A stretch of 64,000 nucleotides of DNA from NCBI RefSeq assembly GCF_001922305.1, contig NZ_CP018839.1, forward strand, positions 124,001-188,000. Reading direction: 5' to 3'. A model generated the notes under the pieces. That model made no database searches, had not been told where the DNA came from, and saw only the letters and a program-made list of their open reading frames with translations. Position 1 is the stretch's first letter. Each line of letters opens with the position of its first letter. This DNA comes from Thauera chlorobenzoica (GTDB taxonomy: Bacteria; Pseudomonadota; Gammaproteobacteria; Burkholderiales; Rhodocyclaceae). The translations under genes and the position numbers were made by a program. This document shows, piece by piece, positions 12,930-22,833 of the stretch.

Positions 12930-13667
12930 TCAGATCTTGTAGCCCCGGTGCAAGGCGACGACGCCGGCACTCAGGTTGAAGTAATCGACCCGGGCGAGCC
13001 CGGCTTGTTCCATCATTGCCTTCAATTCTTCTTGGCCGGGGTGCATGCGGATCGATTCGGCGAGGTAGCGGTAGCTTTCGGCATCGTTGGCGACCTGCTT
13101 GCCCATCCACGGCAGCAGCTTGAAGGAGTAGAGGTCGTAGAACGGCGCCAGCGGTTTCCACACGCGCGAAAATTCGAGCACCAGCAGGCGGCCTCCGGGG
13201 CGCAGCACGCGGCGCATCTCGGCGATGGCGACGTCCTTGTGGGTCATGTTGCGCAGGCCGAAGGCGACGGTGACGCAGTCGAACCAGTCGTCCGGGAAGG
13301 GCAGCTTCTCGGCGTTGCACTGCGCCGCCGGCATGGCGAAGCCGTGATCGATCATGCGGTCGCGGCCGCGCGCGAGCATGGCGTGGTTGATGTCGGTGAG
13401 CCAGACCTGGCCGCTGCGCCCGACCTTGCGCGCGAAAGCGAGCGACAGGTCGGCGGTGCCGCCGGCGACGTCGAGCACGCGGTCGCCTTCGCGCACTCCC
13501 GACACCTGGATGGTGAACGCCTTCCACAGCCGGTGCAGGCCGAAAGACATCAGGTCGTTCATGATGTCGTATTTGTGCGCGACCGAGGAAAAGACCTCGG
13601 CCACCTTTTTTTCCTTCTGTTCCTCGGCGACCGTCTGGAAGCCGAAATGGGTGGTCTTGTCGCTCAT
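12930..13667 (-). CDS. ubiE: UbiE, ubiquinone/menaquinone C-methyltransferase
   Basis: A 245-residue SAM-dependent methyltransferase. The family signature is visible in [22 protein letters not shown], the SAM loop is [10 protein letters not shown], and the post-motif is [21 protein letters not shown]. It methylates the benzoquinol ring in ubiquinone (and menaquinone) synthesis. It follows the DUF971 gene by seven bases on the same strand and precedes the Tim44-like gene, so these are probably one transcript. Confidence 0.96.
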   Translation of the reverse strand: MSDKTTHFGFQTVAEEQKEKKVAEVFSSVAHKYDIMNDLMSFGLHRLWKAFTIQVSGVREGDRVLDVAGGTADLSLAFARKVGRSGQVWLTDINHAMLARGRDRMIDHGFAMPAAQCNAEKLPFPDDWFDCVTVAFGLRNMTHKDVAIAEMRRVLRPGGRLLVLEFSRVWKPLAPFYDLYSFKLLPWMGKQVANDAESYRYLAESIRMHPGQEELKAMMEQAGLARVDYFNLSAGVVALHRGYKI

Positions 13668-13674
13668 GGTGAAC

Positions 13675-14097
13675 TCAGTGGTGATGCCCGCAGCCGCCGC
13701 GCGGAGCCGGGGGCGGGACCAGGGCCGGATCGCGGGTGCCGCCCGCGCGTTCGAGGCGCTCGAGGTAGTCGGCCCACAGTGCTTCCTGATCGCAGCCGAG
13801 CATGTACAGGTAGTCCCAGGAGTACAGTCCGCTGTCGTGGCCGTCGGAAAATTCCGGCTTCACCGCATAGTTGCCGACCGGCACCAGGTTCACGATGTCG
13901 ACGTCGCGCTTGCCCTGCTGCAGGGTTTCCTGGCCGCGGCCGTGGCCGCGTACTTCGGCCGAGGGCGAATACACGCGCAGGAATTCGAACGGCAGGAAAA
14001 AGCGGCTGCCGTCGTCGAAGGCGATTTCGAGCCGCTTCGAGCTGCTGTGCAGCGTGATTTCGGTGGGGATCGGGGTGTTGCTGTCGAGTCCGGCCAT
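13675..14097 (-). CDS. DUF971 protein (gamma-butyrobetaine hydroxylase-like N-terminal domain)
   Basis: A 140-residue protein with the DUF971 fold: residues 10-105 include [40 protein letters not shown] and YLYMLG. The same domain precedes the catalytic domain in gamma-butyrobetaine hydroxylase and is found alone in iron-sulfur related proteins of bacteria. The C-terminal tail GGCGHHH could bind metal. It is the first gene of the leftward ubiE block. No precise function is assigned. Confidence 0.85.
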   Translation of the reverse strand: MAGLDSNTPIPTEITLHSSSKRLEIAFDDGSRFFLPFEFLRVYSPSAEVRGHGRGQETLQQGKRDVDIVNLVPVGNYAVKPEFSDGHDSGLYSWDYLYMLGCDQEALWADYLERLERAGGTRDPALVPPPAPRGGCGHHH

Positions 14098-14212
14098 GGC
14101 ATCCGTCCCGTTTTTGGGGACACAATCATACCCGAATCGCCGCGCCGCGTTTCCATGCGCGTCGTGTGGCTTTACCCCGCGGAAGGCGGCGTGCCCATTG
14201 CAGGTCGATGAC

Positions 14213-14246
14213 GTGTCATCAAACCGTCAAGCAAGGGCAATACACT
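14213..14246 (+). promoter_or_regulatory. Pho box and -10 element of the phoBR operon
   Basis: GTGTCAT at 14213-14219 and CCGTCAA at 14224-14230 are two direct repeats 11 bases apart, close to the consensus CTGTCAT-N4-CTGTCAT half-sites. A -10-like TACACT follows at 14241-14246, ten bases after the box, the spacing known for PhoB-activated promoters where the box replaces the -35. This points to phosphate-starvation autoactivation of phoB-phoR. The phoB start is 87 bases downstream of the -10. Confidence 0.8.
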
Positions 14247-14332
14247 ACGGGCAGCCATGTGATCGCCCGGGCGGGTCCGGACGTCGTCCGCAGCGCCCGT
14301 TCGATCGATCGCGCAACCAGGGAGTCCAGCGC

Positions 14333-15043
14333 ATGTCAGCGAACATTCTGCTCGTGGAAGACGAGCCGGCGATCCAGGAACTGATCGCCGCCAACCTCCA
14401 TCGCGCCGGCCATCACGTCGTGCGTGCCGCCGATGCGGAAAGTGCGCAGCGCATCGTGCGCGACGCGCTGCCCGATCTCGTGCTGCTCGACTGGATGCTG
14501 CCCGGGCTGTCGGGCATCGAGTTCGCCCGCCGCCTGCGTGCCGACGAGCGCACCCGGGCCATTCCAATCATCATGCTGACCGCGCGCGGGGAAGAGCAGG
14601 ACAAGGTCGCCGGGCTCGAAACCGGTGCCGACGACTACATCACCAAGCCCTTCAGCCCGCGCGAACTCGTCGCCCGGATCAAGGCCGTGCTGCGGCGGCG
14701 GGCGCCGCAGGCCACCGAGGATGCGGTGGAGCTGGGCGGGCTGCGTCTCGATCCGGCCACCCACCGGGTCAGTGCCGGGGGTGAGACGCTCGCCCTGGGA
14801 CCGACCGAGTTCCGCTTGCTGCACTTCCTGATGACCCACCCGGAGCGGGTGCATTCGCGCGCGCAGCTGCTCGACCAGGTGTGGGGCGATCACGTCTTCG
14901 TCGAGGAGCGCACCGTCGATGTCCATATCCGCCGCCTGCGCTGCGCGCTCGAGCCGGGGGCGTACGACGGGCTGATCCAGACCGTCCGCGGCAGTGGCTA
15001 CCGCTTTTCGGTGCATCCCGAAAGCGCGCCGACGGCCCGTTGA
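14333..15043 (+). CDS. phoB: PhoB, phosphate regulon response regulator
   Basis: A 236-residue OmpR/PhoB-type regulator. The receiver has the acidic pair E9/D10, the phospho-acceptor D53 (LLDWMLPG) and [19 protein letters not shown]. The winged helix has [30 protein letters not shown] and [10 protein letters not shown]. The ATG is preceded by GGGAGTCC; an upstream in-frame extension would cross the promoter. phoR follows 28 bases later, and a Pho box lies upstream, which supports PhoB over other OmpR-family members. Confidence 0.95.
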   Translation: MSANILLVEDEPAIQELIAANLHRAGHHVVRAADAESAQRIVRDALPDLVLLDWMLPGLSGIEFARRLRADERTRAIPIIMLTARGEEQDKVAGLETGADDYITKPFSPRELVARIKAVLRRRAPQATEDAVELGGLRLDPATHRVSAGGETLALGPTEFRLLHFLMTHPERVHSRAQLLDQVWGDHVFVEERTVDVHIRRLRCALEPGAYDGLIQTVRGSGYRFSVHPESAPTAR

Positions 15044-15071
15044 GCGGGCGCGTCCGGTTCATGGAAAACGT

Positions 15072-16400
15072 GTGATTTTTCGATCCGTGCGCTATGTCGG
15101 CTTCGGGATCGCGCTTCCGGTCCTGGCGATGCTGCTGCTCGCCGCGCTCGCCGGCCTGTACCGCGACAGCGACGCCGCGCTGGCGATCCTCGCCCTGTGC
15201 GTGCTCGGCTGGGCGGTCATGCTCGCCCGCCACCTGCGCCTGCTGGTCGAATGGGCGCGCCAGCCGGCCGGCACCCCGGTGCCGCGCGGCGAAGGGCTGT
15301 GGGGCAGCGTTTTTGCCGAGCTCGGCGACCGCTTCGAGCGTGAGGCCGGTGTCCGGGAAAAACTGTCGGCCGAGCTCGGCCGTTTCCAGCAGGCGGCCCA
15401 GGCGATGCCCGACGGCGTCCTGTACCTGGGCGAGGGCGACCGTATCGAATGGCTCAATCCGGTGGCCGAGCAGCATTTCGATCTCGACCGCCGCGATCAC
15501 CTGCGGATTCCGATCGGAAACCTCGTGCGCCAGCCCGAATTCGTCCGCTATCTCGAGGCCGGCGACCACAGTGAACCGCTGCTGATGCACTCGCTGCGGC
15601 GCAAGGAGCGCGCGCTGCAGGTGCAGCTGATCCGTTTCGCCGGCCATCGCCGGCTGCTGCTGTCGCGCGACGTTTCGCAGCTGGAAAAGCTCGAGAACAT
15701 GCGCCGCGACTTCGTCGCCAACGTGTCGCATGAACTGCGCACGCCGCTCACCGTGGTCGGCGGCTTTCTCGAAACCCTGATCGACGGCATGGACGACTTC
15801 TCCCGCGATGAGGTCCTCCATTACCTGACCCTGGCGAGCGAGCAGTCGAGCCGCATGCAGCGCCTGATCGAGGAGCTGTTGACCCTCTCCGCGCTCGAAA
15901 CCGGCGCGCCGGCGCCGCTCGAGGAGGCGGTGGAGGCCGCGGTCCTGGTGCGCGGGGTCTACGACGAAACCCGGCTGTTGTCGGCGGGGCGCCATACGCT
16001 GCGCCTGGACCTGGAAGGCGACGGGATGCTGCTCGGCAGCCGCAAGGAGCTGCACAGCGCGTTCGCCAACCTGGCGAGCAACGCGGTGCGCTACACCCCC
16101 GCCGGCGGCCACATCGAGATCGGCTGGCGCAGCGGCCCGGAATGCGCCGAAGGGGGCGGCGAGTTCTGGGTCGGCGACGACGGCATCGGCATCGATGCCG
16201 CCGACATCCCGCGCCTGACCGAGCGCTTCTATCGCGTCGACCGCGGCCGCTCGCGCGAGACCGGCGGCACCGGCCTGGGGCTGGCCATCGTCAAGCACGT
16301 CGTCACCCGCCACCAGGCGGAACTCGTCGTCGATAGCACGCCGGGCGAAGGCAGCCGGTTTACGGTCCGTTTCCCGCCCGCCCGAATCGGGCGGGCGTAG
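15072..16400 (+). CDS. phoR: PhoR, phosphate regulon sensor histidine kinase
   Basis: A 442-residue kinase. Two N-terminal membrane helices with a very short loop (residues about 8-45) are followed by a PAS domain (AMPDGVLYLGEGDRIEWLNP), the H-box NVSHELRTPLTVVGGFLETL, and the ATPase domain with N-box (NLASNAVRYTPAGG), G1 (DDGIGI) and G2 (GGTGLGLAIVK). The absence of a large periplasmic domain is typical of PhoR. GTG at 15072 is chosen since upstream starts would overlap phoB. No pst or phoU gene lies nearby. Confidence 0.93.
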   Translation: MIFRSVRYVGFGIALPVLAMLLLAALAGLYRDSDAALAILALCVLGWAVMLARHLRLLVEWARQPAGTPVPRGEGLWGSVFAELGDRFEREAGVREKLSAELGRFQQAAQAMPDGVLYLGEGDRIEWLNPVAEQHFDLDRRDHLRIPIGNLVRQPEFVRYLEAGDHSEPLLMHSLRRKERALQVQLIRFAGHRRLLLSRDVSQLEKLENMRRDFVANVSHELRTPLTVVGGFLETLIDGMDDFSRDEVLHYLTLASEQSSRMQRLIEELLTLSALETGAPAPLEEAVEAAVLVRGVYDETRLLSAGRHTLRLDLEGDGMLLGSRKELHSAFANLASNAVRYTPAGGHIEIGWRSGPECAEGGGEFWVGDDGIGIDAADIPRLTERFYRVDRGRSRETGGTGLGLAIVKHVVTRHQAELVVDSTPGEGSRFTVRFPPARIGRA

Positions 16401-16475
16401 CGCTGAAGCGGGCCGCCGCGGTCGCCACCGCCGCCCTCGGCGCTGCGGGCAGCCGCCTGCGCTGCGGCCGCGCCG

Positions 16476-16904
16476 TCAGTGTTCCGCGAGGGCGTCGTCG
16501 ATGGCGCGGGCGAGGGCGACCGGATCGGCGGCGGCATGCGCCACGCCTTCGCGCTGCGCTGCGCCCCAGACCGCTTCGGGGAAGTGGCGGTCGTCGCGGT
16601 AGCGCGGAATCACGTGCCAGTGCAGATGCGGCACCATGTTGCCGAAGCTCGCCAGGTTGATCTTGTCGGGGTGCAGCTGCGCCCGCAGCGCGGCCTCGGT
16701 CGCCATCACCACGGCGAACAGGTGGCGCCGGTCGGCGGGCAGCAGGTCGGTCATTTCGGCCACGTGTTCGCGCCACACCACCCGGCACAGCCCCGGATGG
16801 AAGGCGTCGGCGACGCGGATCACGCGGCAGCGCGTGTCTTCCCACAGGACGTCTGCGGGGGGCAGGGCGCACAGCGGACAGTTCGGGGGCGGGTTCGGCG
16901 GCAT
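16476..16904 (-). CDS. HIT family protein (nucleotide hydrolase/transferase)
   Basis: A 142-residue histidine-triad protein. The catalytic motif is seen as HLHWHVIPR near residue 92, the histidine triad H-x-H-x-H. An N-terminal CPLC pair could bind zinc. The protein probably hydrolyses AMP-linked substrates such as nucleoside phosphoramidates or dinucleotide polyphosphates; the exact substrate cannot be read from sequence. It converges with phoR. Confidence 0.88.
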   Translation of the reverse strand: MPPNPPPNCPLCALPPADVLWEDTRCRVIRVADAFHPGLCRVVWREHVAEMTDLLPADRRHLFAVVMATEAALRAQLHPDKINLASFGNMVPHLHWHVIPRYRDDRHFPEAVWGAAQREGVAHAAADPVALARAIDDALAEH

Positions 16905-16964
16905 GGGGGCGGGTCGGGTGGGAGGGAATGCTTTCTACCGCGTTCGCGCCCGGGCAGCGAGGAA

Positions 16965-17807
16965 TTATTCCGCATCCGGCGCGCGGCCATTGTCCGGGAG
17001 GCGGCGCGGAAAGTCCTGTGCCACCGTGCGGGTCTCGCCCAGCCCGACCGGGAGGCCGTCATGGAAGGCGAACAGGTTGCCGGGCGGAATCTGGGTCCAG
17101 GCCTCGTTGTCGGTCAGCGGCGTGGTGGCGATCACGGCGACGCGGTCGTCGGGCGTGGTGAGCTGGTTGAAATCCACCGTCAGGTCCTCGTCGGCGAGGT
17201 GGGCGACGGCGAACGGCGCTTTGCGCAGGATGTAGCACAGGCGCGACGAGCAGTGGGCGAACAGCCAGTCGCCGTCGGAGAGCAGGAAGTTGAACTCGCC
17301 GCGGCGGCCGATTTCGAGCGCCAGCTCGCGCAGCGCGGCGTGCAGTGCGGCGGGGGCTGGAGCCCCCTGCGGGAAACGCGCGGCGAGGTGGTCGAGGAGG
17401 TAGCAGAACGCCCGTTCGGAGTCGGTCGTGCCCACCGGCAGGAAGCGTCCGCCGAGCGCCGGCGCGAACTCCTTCAGGTTGCCGTTGTGGGCGAAAACCC
17501 AGTACCGCCCCCACAGCTCGCGCTGGAAGGGATGGGTGTTCTCGAGCCGGATCCCGCCCTGGGTCGCCTTGCGGATGTGGGCGATCACGTTCAGCGAGCG
17601 GATCGGATAGTGCTTCACCAGCTCGGCGACCGGGGAGGCGGCGCTCGGCGCCGGGTCGAGGAAGACGCGCACTCCAGCGCCCTCGAAAAAGGCGATCCCC
17701 CAGCCGTCGCGGTGGTGGTCGGTGAGTCCGCCACGGGCGCGGAAGCCGGCGAAGGAGAAGCAGATGTCGGTCGGCACGTTGCAGTTCATGCCGAGCAATT
17801 GGCACAT
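16965..17807 (-). CDS. Class II glutamine amidotransferase (YafJ-type)
   Basis: A 280-residue Ntn-hydrolase-type amidotransferase domain without a synthase partner. The nucleophile Cys is residue 2 (MCQLLGMNCN), exposed once Met is removed. The motifs DGWGIAFF, IAHIRKAT, FAHNGN and TTDSERAF, all of the glutaminase pocket, are present. The family is widespread and its acceptor substrate is not established. It is divergent from hsdM across a 305-base gap. Confidence 0.88.
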   Translation of the reverse strand: MCQLLGMNCNVPTDICFSFAGFRARGGLTDHHRDGWGIAFFEGAGVRVFLDPAPSAASPVAELVKHYPIRSLNVIAHIRKATQGGIRLENTHPFQRELWGRYWVFAHNGNLKEFAPALGGRFLPVGTTDSERAFCYLLDHLAARFPQGAPAPAALHAALRELALEIGRRGEFNFLLSDGDWLFAHCSSRLCYILRKAPFAVAHLADEDLTVDFNQLTTPDDRVAVIATTPLTDNEAWTQIPPGNLFAFHDGLPVGLGETRTVAQDFPRRLPDNGRAPDAE

Positions 17808-18112
17808 GGCGGGGCTCCGCGGCGGGCAAAAGGCTGCTGCCAGTATAGCGAAACGATCGCGCCGCCTCGCGCGGGCGCTTCCGCTGTGAGTAAAAAATGA
17901 AACTTGAGCTGAATGTTTCGCCGCCGCGTGTCGCCGAACGGGCCGCGCCAGCGCACCCCACGGCTGGGTGCCGACGCTGCACCGGCGGCCATGCGCAATG
18001 CCTCCCGCTTATCAAGCCGCGATATAGTCACGGGCCGACAGCCGCTTCGACGGGCAAGGCGGACTGCCAGGCTGCCTTCGGCCACGCACGGAACCAAGCC
18101 ATCGACACCCAC
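17808..18112. other. Gap between the amidotransferase gene and hsdM
   Basis: This 305-base divergent gap marks the left side of the restriction-modification locus. An in-frame reading from 17897 continues into hsdM, but its predicted residues are low-complexity and unlike any HsdM N-terminus, so it is not called. TATAGT at 18023-18028 could serve as a -10 for hsdM, but no good -35 was found. No repeat or tRNA-like sequence was seen. Confidence 0.5.
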
Positions 18113-19954
18113 ATGAACCACCAAGCCCTCTCCTCCTTCATCTGGTCGGTCGCGGACCTGCTGCGCGGCGACTACAAGCAGTCCGAGTACGGCAAAGTCA
18201 TCCTGCCCTTCACCGTACTGCGGCGCCTGGACTGCGTGCTGGAGGCGACCAAGCCCGCCGTCCTCGCCGAGTTCGCGGCCAAGACCAAGGCAGGCATCAA
18301 TCCCGCCCCGTTCCTGCTGCGCAAGGCGGGGCAGAGCTTCTACAACACCTCGCCGCTCGACCTGGTCAAGCTGCTGGGCGACCAGGACCACATCCGCCAG
18401 AACCTCTACGCCTACGTCCAGGCCTTTTCGCCGGCAGCGCGTGACATCTTCGAGCGCTTCGACTTCTACACCCAGGTCGAGCGCCTGGCGAAGGCGAACC
18501 TGCTGTACCTCGTCACCGAGAAGTTCGCCAACATCGACCTGCACCCCGAGGCGGTCGACAACGCCAGCATGGGGCTGGTATTCGAGGAGCTGATACGCAA
18601 GTTCGCCGAAATCTCGAACGAGACCGCGGGGGAGCACTTCACCCCGCGCGAAGTCATCCGCCTGATGGTGAACCTGCTGTTCATCGAGGACGACGACGTG
18701 CTCACCCCGGGCAATGCGGTGGTGCGCACCCTCTACGATCCCACCGCCGGCACCGGCGGCATGCTCTCGGTGGCCGGTGAGTACCTGCTGGAGCACAACC
18801 CGCAGGCCCGGCTGACGATGTACGGCCAGGAGCTCAACGACGAGTCCTACGCCATCTGCAAGGCGGACATGCTCATCAAGGGCCAGCCGGTGGCGAATAT
18901 CGTCGCCGGCAACACGCTCAGCGGGGACGGCCACGCCGGTCGCAAGTTCGACTACATGCTCTCCAACCCGCCCTTCGGCGTGGAGTGGAAAAAGGTCGAG
19001 AAGCTCGTCCGCCAGGAGCACGAGCAGAAGGGCTTCGACGGCCGCTTTGGCCCCGGCCTGCCGCGGGTCAGCGACGGCTCGATGCTGTTCCTGATGCATC
19101 TGTTGTCGAAGATGCGCCCGGCCCAGGACGGCGGCAGCCGCTTCGGCATCGTGCTCAACGGCTCACCGCTGTTTACCGGCGGCGCAGGCTCGGGCGAGAG
19201 CGAAATCCGCCGCTACGTGCTGGAGAACGACCTGGTGGAGGCCATCGTCGGCCTGCCCACCGACATGTTCTACAACACGGGAATCAGCACCTACGTCTGG
19301 ATTCTGTCCAACCGCAAGCCGGAGGACCGCAAGGGCTGGGTGCAGCTCATCGACGCCAGCAGCTTCTGGCAGAAGATGAGGAAGAGCCTGGGCAGCAAGC
19401 GCAAGGAGATGAGCGAGGCCCACATCGCCACCGTCACCCGCCTGTTTGGCGGCTTCACCGAGGCCGAGCTGGTCACCGTGTTCGACGCCGCCGGCCGGCA
19501 ACTGGGCGAGCCGCAACTCGTCACCAACACCGACACCCCACCCGCCGCCCCCGACGGCGGACGGCTCAAGCGCGTGCCCATCGCACGCATCTTCGGCAAC
19601 GCGGAATTCGGCTACACCACCCTCACCGTCGAGCGCCCGCTGCGCGACGAGCACGGCAAGGTGGTGCTGGGGCTCAAGGGCAAGCAGAAGGGCAAACCCC
19701 AGCCCGACAGTGCATTGCGCGACACCGAGAACGTGCCGCTGACCGCGGACATCGGCGCCTACTTCCAGCGCGAGGTACTGCCGCACGCGCCGGACGCCTG
19801 GATTGACGGGGAGAAGAGCAAAGTCGGCTACGAGATTCCGTTCAATCGCCACTTCTACGTCTTCGAGCCGCCGCGCAGCCTGCACGCCATCGACGAGGAA
19901 CTGAAGGCGGTCTCGGCCCGCATCATGAAGATGCTGGAGGACCTCGCGGAATGA
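18113..19954 (+). CDS. hsdM: HsdM, type I restriction-modification N6-adenine methyltransferase subunit
   Basis: A 613-residue HsdM. The N-terminal domain ([20 protein letters not shown]) is followed by the methylase fold with motif [11 protein letters not shown] near residue 207 and the catalytic NPPFG near residue 284. The protein appears intact and starts at the ATG giving [17 protein letters not shown]. It needs HsdS to recognise DNA, but the hsdS here is only a stub and no hsdR is present, so this gene is probably an orphan unless another specificity subunit is encoded elsewhere. Confidence 0.95.
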   Translation: MNHQALSSFIWSVADLLRGDYKQSEYGKVILPFTVLRRLDCVLEATKPAVLAEFAAKTKAGINPAPFLLRKAGQSFYNTSPLDLVKLLGDQDHIRQNLYAYVQAFSPAARDIFERFDFYTQVERLAKANLLYLVTEKFANIDLHPEAVDNASMGLVFEELIRKFAEISNETAGEHFTPREVIRLMVNLLFIEDDDVLTPGNAVVRTLYDPTAGTGGMLSVAGEYLLEHNPQARLTMYGQELNDESYAICKADMLIKGQPVANIVAGNTLSGDGHAGRKFDYMLSNPPFGVEWKKVEKLVRQEHEQKGFDGRFGPGLPRVSDGSMLFLMHLLSKMRPAQDGGSRFGIVLNGSPLFTGGAGSGESEIRRYVLENDLVEAIVGLPTDMFYNTGISTYVWILSNRKPEDRKGWVQLIDASSFWQKMRKSLGSKRKEMSEAHIATVTRLFGGFTEAELVTVFDAAGRQLGEPQLVTNTDTPPAAPDGGRLKRVPIARIFGNAEFGYTTLTVERPLRDEHGKVVLGLKGKQKGKPQPDSALRDTENVPLTADIGAYFQREVLPHAPDAWIDGEKSKVGYEIPFNRHFYVFEPPRSLHAIDEELKAVSARIMKMLEDLAE

Positions 19955-20191
19955 GGGCTGCCGCGCGATTCATGCAAATCGTATTCTGTGCGGTGGACAT
20001 GCGCGCGCTTATCACATACCGTATTGCCAACAACACCCGCCACGCCTCTCCACGATGCGCACCAGGCGGGTTTCTCGTTTACGGGGGCGATAAATGAAGC
20101 GCTCTTTCGGCAAGCCGGCCACCGCCGAATGGGGCGATGGCTCCATGGGCTGGAGCCATGCGACGGGGGCACCCCGTCGTGGAGAGACGTC
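19955..20191. other. Gap between hsdM and the RhuM/Fic gene
   Basis: The 237 bases hold no convincing gene. An in-frame N-terminal extension of the next gene is possible from 19988, but its residues look random and contain the complement of the hsdM tail style rather than conserved sequence, so I keep the later ATG at 20192, which has GGAGAG before it. The gap may carry a promoter for the Fic gene; none is clear. Confidence 0.4.
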
Positions 20192-21163
20192 ATGAGTGAA
20201 CTCGTCATTTACGAGAACGACGCCGGCGCGGTGGACGTGCGCCTCGAAGGCGACACGGTGTGGCTGCGTCAGGAGCAAATGACTGCGCTGTTCGGGCGCG
20301 ACCGCACGGTCATCGGCCGCCATATCCGTAATGTCTTTGCCGAGGGCGAGTTGGAAGCGAAATCAGTATGTGCAAATTTTGCACATACTGCTGCCGACGG
20401 AAAAACGTATCAGGTCGAGTTCTACAACCTCGACGTGATTATCTCCGTCGGCTATCGAGTGAAGTCACCGGAAGGCGTGCGTTTCCGCCAGTGGGCCACC
20501 CGCCTGCTGCGCGAGCACCTCACCCGTGGCTACACCCTCAACCGCCACCGCCTCGAATCCAACGCCCGCGAACTGGAAGCGGCGCTGGCGCTGGTGCGCA
20601 AGACCGCTCGCGCGCCGGAACTGAGCGCCGACCAGGGCCGCGGGCTGGCGGACATCGTCAGCCGCTATGCCCAGACCTTCCTGTTGCTGCAACGCTACGA
20701 TGAGGGCCTGCTCACCGAGCCCGAAACCCGGCCCGGCGGCCAACTGCCCACTCCGGATCAAGCCCGGCACGCACTCGCCCGGCTCAAGGCAGAGCTGACC
20801 GCCCGAGGCGAAGCGGGCGACCTGTTCGCCCGCGAACGCGACGACGGCCTCGCCGCCCTGCTCGGCAACCTCGACCAGACCGCCTTCGGCGAGCCCGCGT
20901 ATCCCAGCATCGAGGCCAAGGCCGCCCACCTGCTGTACTTCGTCATCAAGAACCATCCCTTCGCCGACGGCAACAAGCGCAGCGCCGCCTACCTGTTCGT
21001 CGATTTTCTCCACCGCAACGGCCGCCTGCTCGGCGCCGACGACACGCCGGTCATCAACGACATCGGGCTGGCCGCCCTCGCCCTGCTCGTGGCCGAATCC
21101 GCCCCGCGGCAGAAGGACACGCTGATCCGGCTGATCATGAACATGCTGGCTGGCCCGGGGTAA
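20192..21163 (+). CDS. RhuM-family protein with C-terminal Fic/DOC domain, 3' end cut by IS66
   Basis: A 323-residue protein. The N-terminal half (ENDAGAVDVRLEGDTVWLRQ, MTALFGRDRTVIGRHIRNVF, YNLDVIISVGYRVKS) is the RhuM/DUF domain often encoded inside type I R-M operons. The C-terminal half has the Fic motif HPFADGNKRSAAYLFVDFL, with all AMPylation residues H, D/A, G-N-x-R present. The IS66 element enters one base before the current stop and supplies it. Rejoining across the 8-bp duplication extends the protein by TAVEDEA to a TGA overlapping the hsdS ATG. Function in the R-M operon is unknown. Confidence 0.88.
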   Translation: MSELVIYENDAGAVDVRLEGDTVWLRQEQMTALFGRDRTVIGRHIRNVFAEGELEAKSVCANFAHTAADGKTYQVEFYNLDVIISVGYRVKSPEGVRFRQWATRLLREHLTRGYTLNRHRLESNARELEAALALVRKTARAPELSADQGRGLADIVSRYAQTFLLLQRYDEGLLTEPETRPGGQLPTPDQARHALARLKAELTARGEAGDLFARERDDGLAALLGNLDQTAFGEPAYPSIEAKAAHLLYFVIKNHPFADGNKRSAAYLFVDFLHRNGRLLGADDTPVINDIGLAALALLVAESAPRQKDTLIRLIMNMLAGPG

Positions 21164-21185
21164 GCGGTAACTGCCCGGCGTCCTT
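21160..21185 (+). repeat. IS66 terminal inverted repeat, left end (tnpC side)
   Basis: Begins GTAAGCGGTAACTG and runs to 21185. It matches the reverse complement of the other end at 23 of 26 positions. It lies three bases from the tnpC stop, and its first four bases complete the stop codon of the upstream Fic gene. Confidence 0.92.
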
Positions 21186-21187
21186 GC

Positions 21188-22804
21188 CTACTTCGAGATT
21201 TCGAAGAGATCGGATCGCAGCGGATTGGCCGCGAAGTGTTGCTTCCACAGCCTTGGGGTGAGCTGCGCCACGTTGGCGGCCGGATGCTGGCCGATGCGCT
21301 GGAGCACATCGACCAGGTACGTATAGGGGTCGATGTCGTGCAGGCGGCAGGTGGCGATCAGACTCTGCGCGATGCCCACGTACTTTGCCCCGACCTCGGT
21401 CCAGCAGAAGAGCCAGTTGCGACGGCCCATCGGCACCACGCGTAGCGCCCGCTCCAGATGGTTGGTGTCGATCGGCACCTCGGGATCGGAGAGGTACACC
21501 TCGAGGGCGGCCCGGCGCTCGCGCACGTACGCCATGGCGGTGGTGAGCGGTGAGCTGGGCAACAGGCCCTGGGATTCGAACTGGGCGTCGACCCAGGCGA
21601 AGAACTGCTGGAGCACGGGCTTGGCCTGCGCGAGCCGATGCGCGCGGCGTGCCTCACCGACGAGCCTGGCCTCGCGGATGTGCTTCTCCACCGCGTACAG
21701 TTTTCCGATCATCTCCAGCGCCTGGCCCGCACGCTCGGGCTCGAGCGCCTGCGCATCGAAGAACTTCCTCCTCGAGTGCGCCCAGCATTGCGCGTGCGTG
21801 AGCCCGCATTTTTCCGCGTAGCGTTCGTAGGCCGCATAGCCATCGGTAAGCAGCACCGCCCCCTCGGGCGGCGGGTCGGTGCCCAGGGTCTGCGCAATGT
21901 GCTTGCCACTGCGCCCCTCGTGATAGGCGAAGCAGATTTCGTCACGCTCGCCATAGACCGGCCAGAAGTAGCCGCCCTTCATCTTGCCCGGGCCGGCCCG
22001 GCCGGCCTTGATCGGGGTCTCGTCCATCGCCTTGATGCGGCTCGCGCGGATCGAGTCGAGTTGGGCCGTAAAGATGGGTTCGAGCAGCGACAGCGCCCCG
22101 TGAGTGAGCTGCGTGAGCCACGGGCGCGAAACCTTGATGCCGTTGTCCCCGAGCCGCTGGTGCTGGCGGTACAGCGGCTGGTGGTAGCAGAACTTGTCGG
22201 TGATGAGCCCGGCGACGAAGCTCACATCGGCGCGGCTGCCGCGAATCACCCCCTCGGGTGCCGCCGGGCAGGAAATCGCCTGGGTGTCGAGGCGCTTGAT
22301 CACCGGACGCACATACTTGAGGATCACGTAGCTGCCCGGGCGCTGTGCCAGGCGGTGACTGACCTTCTCGCCGATCACCTCGAACTGGTCGGCGGTGAGC
22401 CCGTCGATTTCCGGGTTCGCCACGGCGATGGTCTCGACCGGCACGCGGGCTTCGTCGAAGAACAGCGCCGATGCGTCGCCCGCCGCGTAATCGGTGGTGC
22501 GGGCCCGGCGGGTGTGGGCGGCGATGTCCTTGGCAGGGGGCGGCGGCGAGGATTCGGGCACCGGCAACTCGCCCAGGTTCATCTGATGCGGGCTCGCATC
22601 GACGATGCGCTTCTCGCTCTTCGCCCCGAAGAGCTGGCGCCGGAACCACTCGATCTGATGCTTCATCGCCTGGAACTCGAGCTGCAGGGCATCGAGTTGG
22701 CGGGCGGCGGCCGCGTTCGCCTGGGCCAGTGCGACGATTTGCTCGGGCGCCCAGCGGGCGGCCTCGGCGGGCGTCGGAACGGTCAGCGAAACGGGCGTCG
22801 TCAT
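21188..22804 (-). CDS. tnpC: IS66 transposase TnpC
   Basis: A 538-residue IS66 transposase. A leucine-zipper-like N-terminus (AAARQLDALQLEFQAMKHQIEWFRRQLFG) is followed by a zinc-finger-like region and the DDE domain: KAMDETPIKAG (first Asp), LLTDGYAAYERYAE (second Asp) and HLERALRVVPMGRRNWLF carrying the Glu. I chose ATG 22804 (MTTPVSLTVPTPAEAARW); a longer in-frame reading would run through tnpB. The gene is full length. Confidence 0.95.
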   Translation of the reverse strand: MTTPVSLTVPTPAEAARWAPEQIVALAQANAAAARQLDALQLEFQAMKHQIEWFRRQLFGAKSEKRIVDASPHQMNLGELPVPESSPPPPAKDIAAHTRRARTTDYAAGDASALFFDEARVPVETIAVANPEIDGLTADQFEVIGEKVSHRLAQRPGSYVILKYVRPVIKRLDTQAISCPAAPEGVIRGSRADVSFVAGLITDKFCYHQPLYRQHQRLGDNGIKVSRPWLTQLTHGALSLLEPIFTAQLDSIRASRIKAMDETPIKAGRAGPGKMKGGYFWPVYGERDEICFAYHEGRSGKHIAQTLGTDPPPEGAVLLTDGYAAYERYAEKCGLTHAQCWAHSRRKFFDAQALEPERAGQALEMIGKLYAVEKHIREARLVGEARRAHRLAQAKPVLQQFFAWVDAQFESQGLLPSSPLTTAMAYVRERRAALEVYLSDPEVPIDTNHLERALRVVPMGRRNWLFCWTEVGAKYVGIAQSLIATCRLHDIDPYTYLVDVLQRIGQHPAANVAQLTPRLWKQHFAANPLRSDLFEISK

Positions 22805-22833
22805 GGCCGGAATTTTACCGTAAAACCCAGCAT

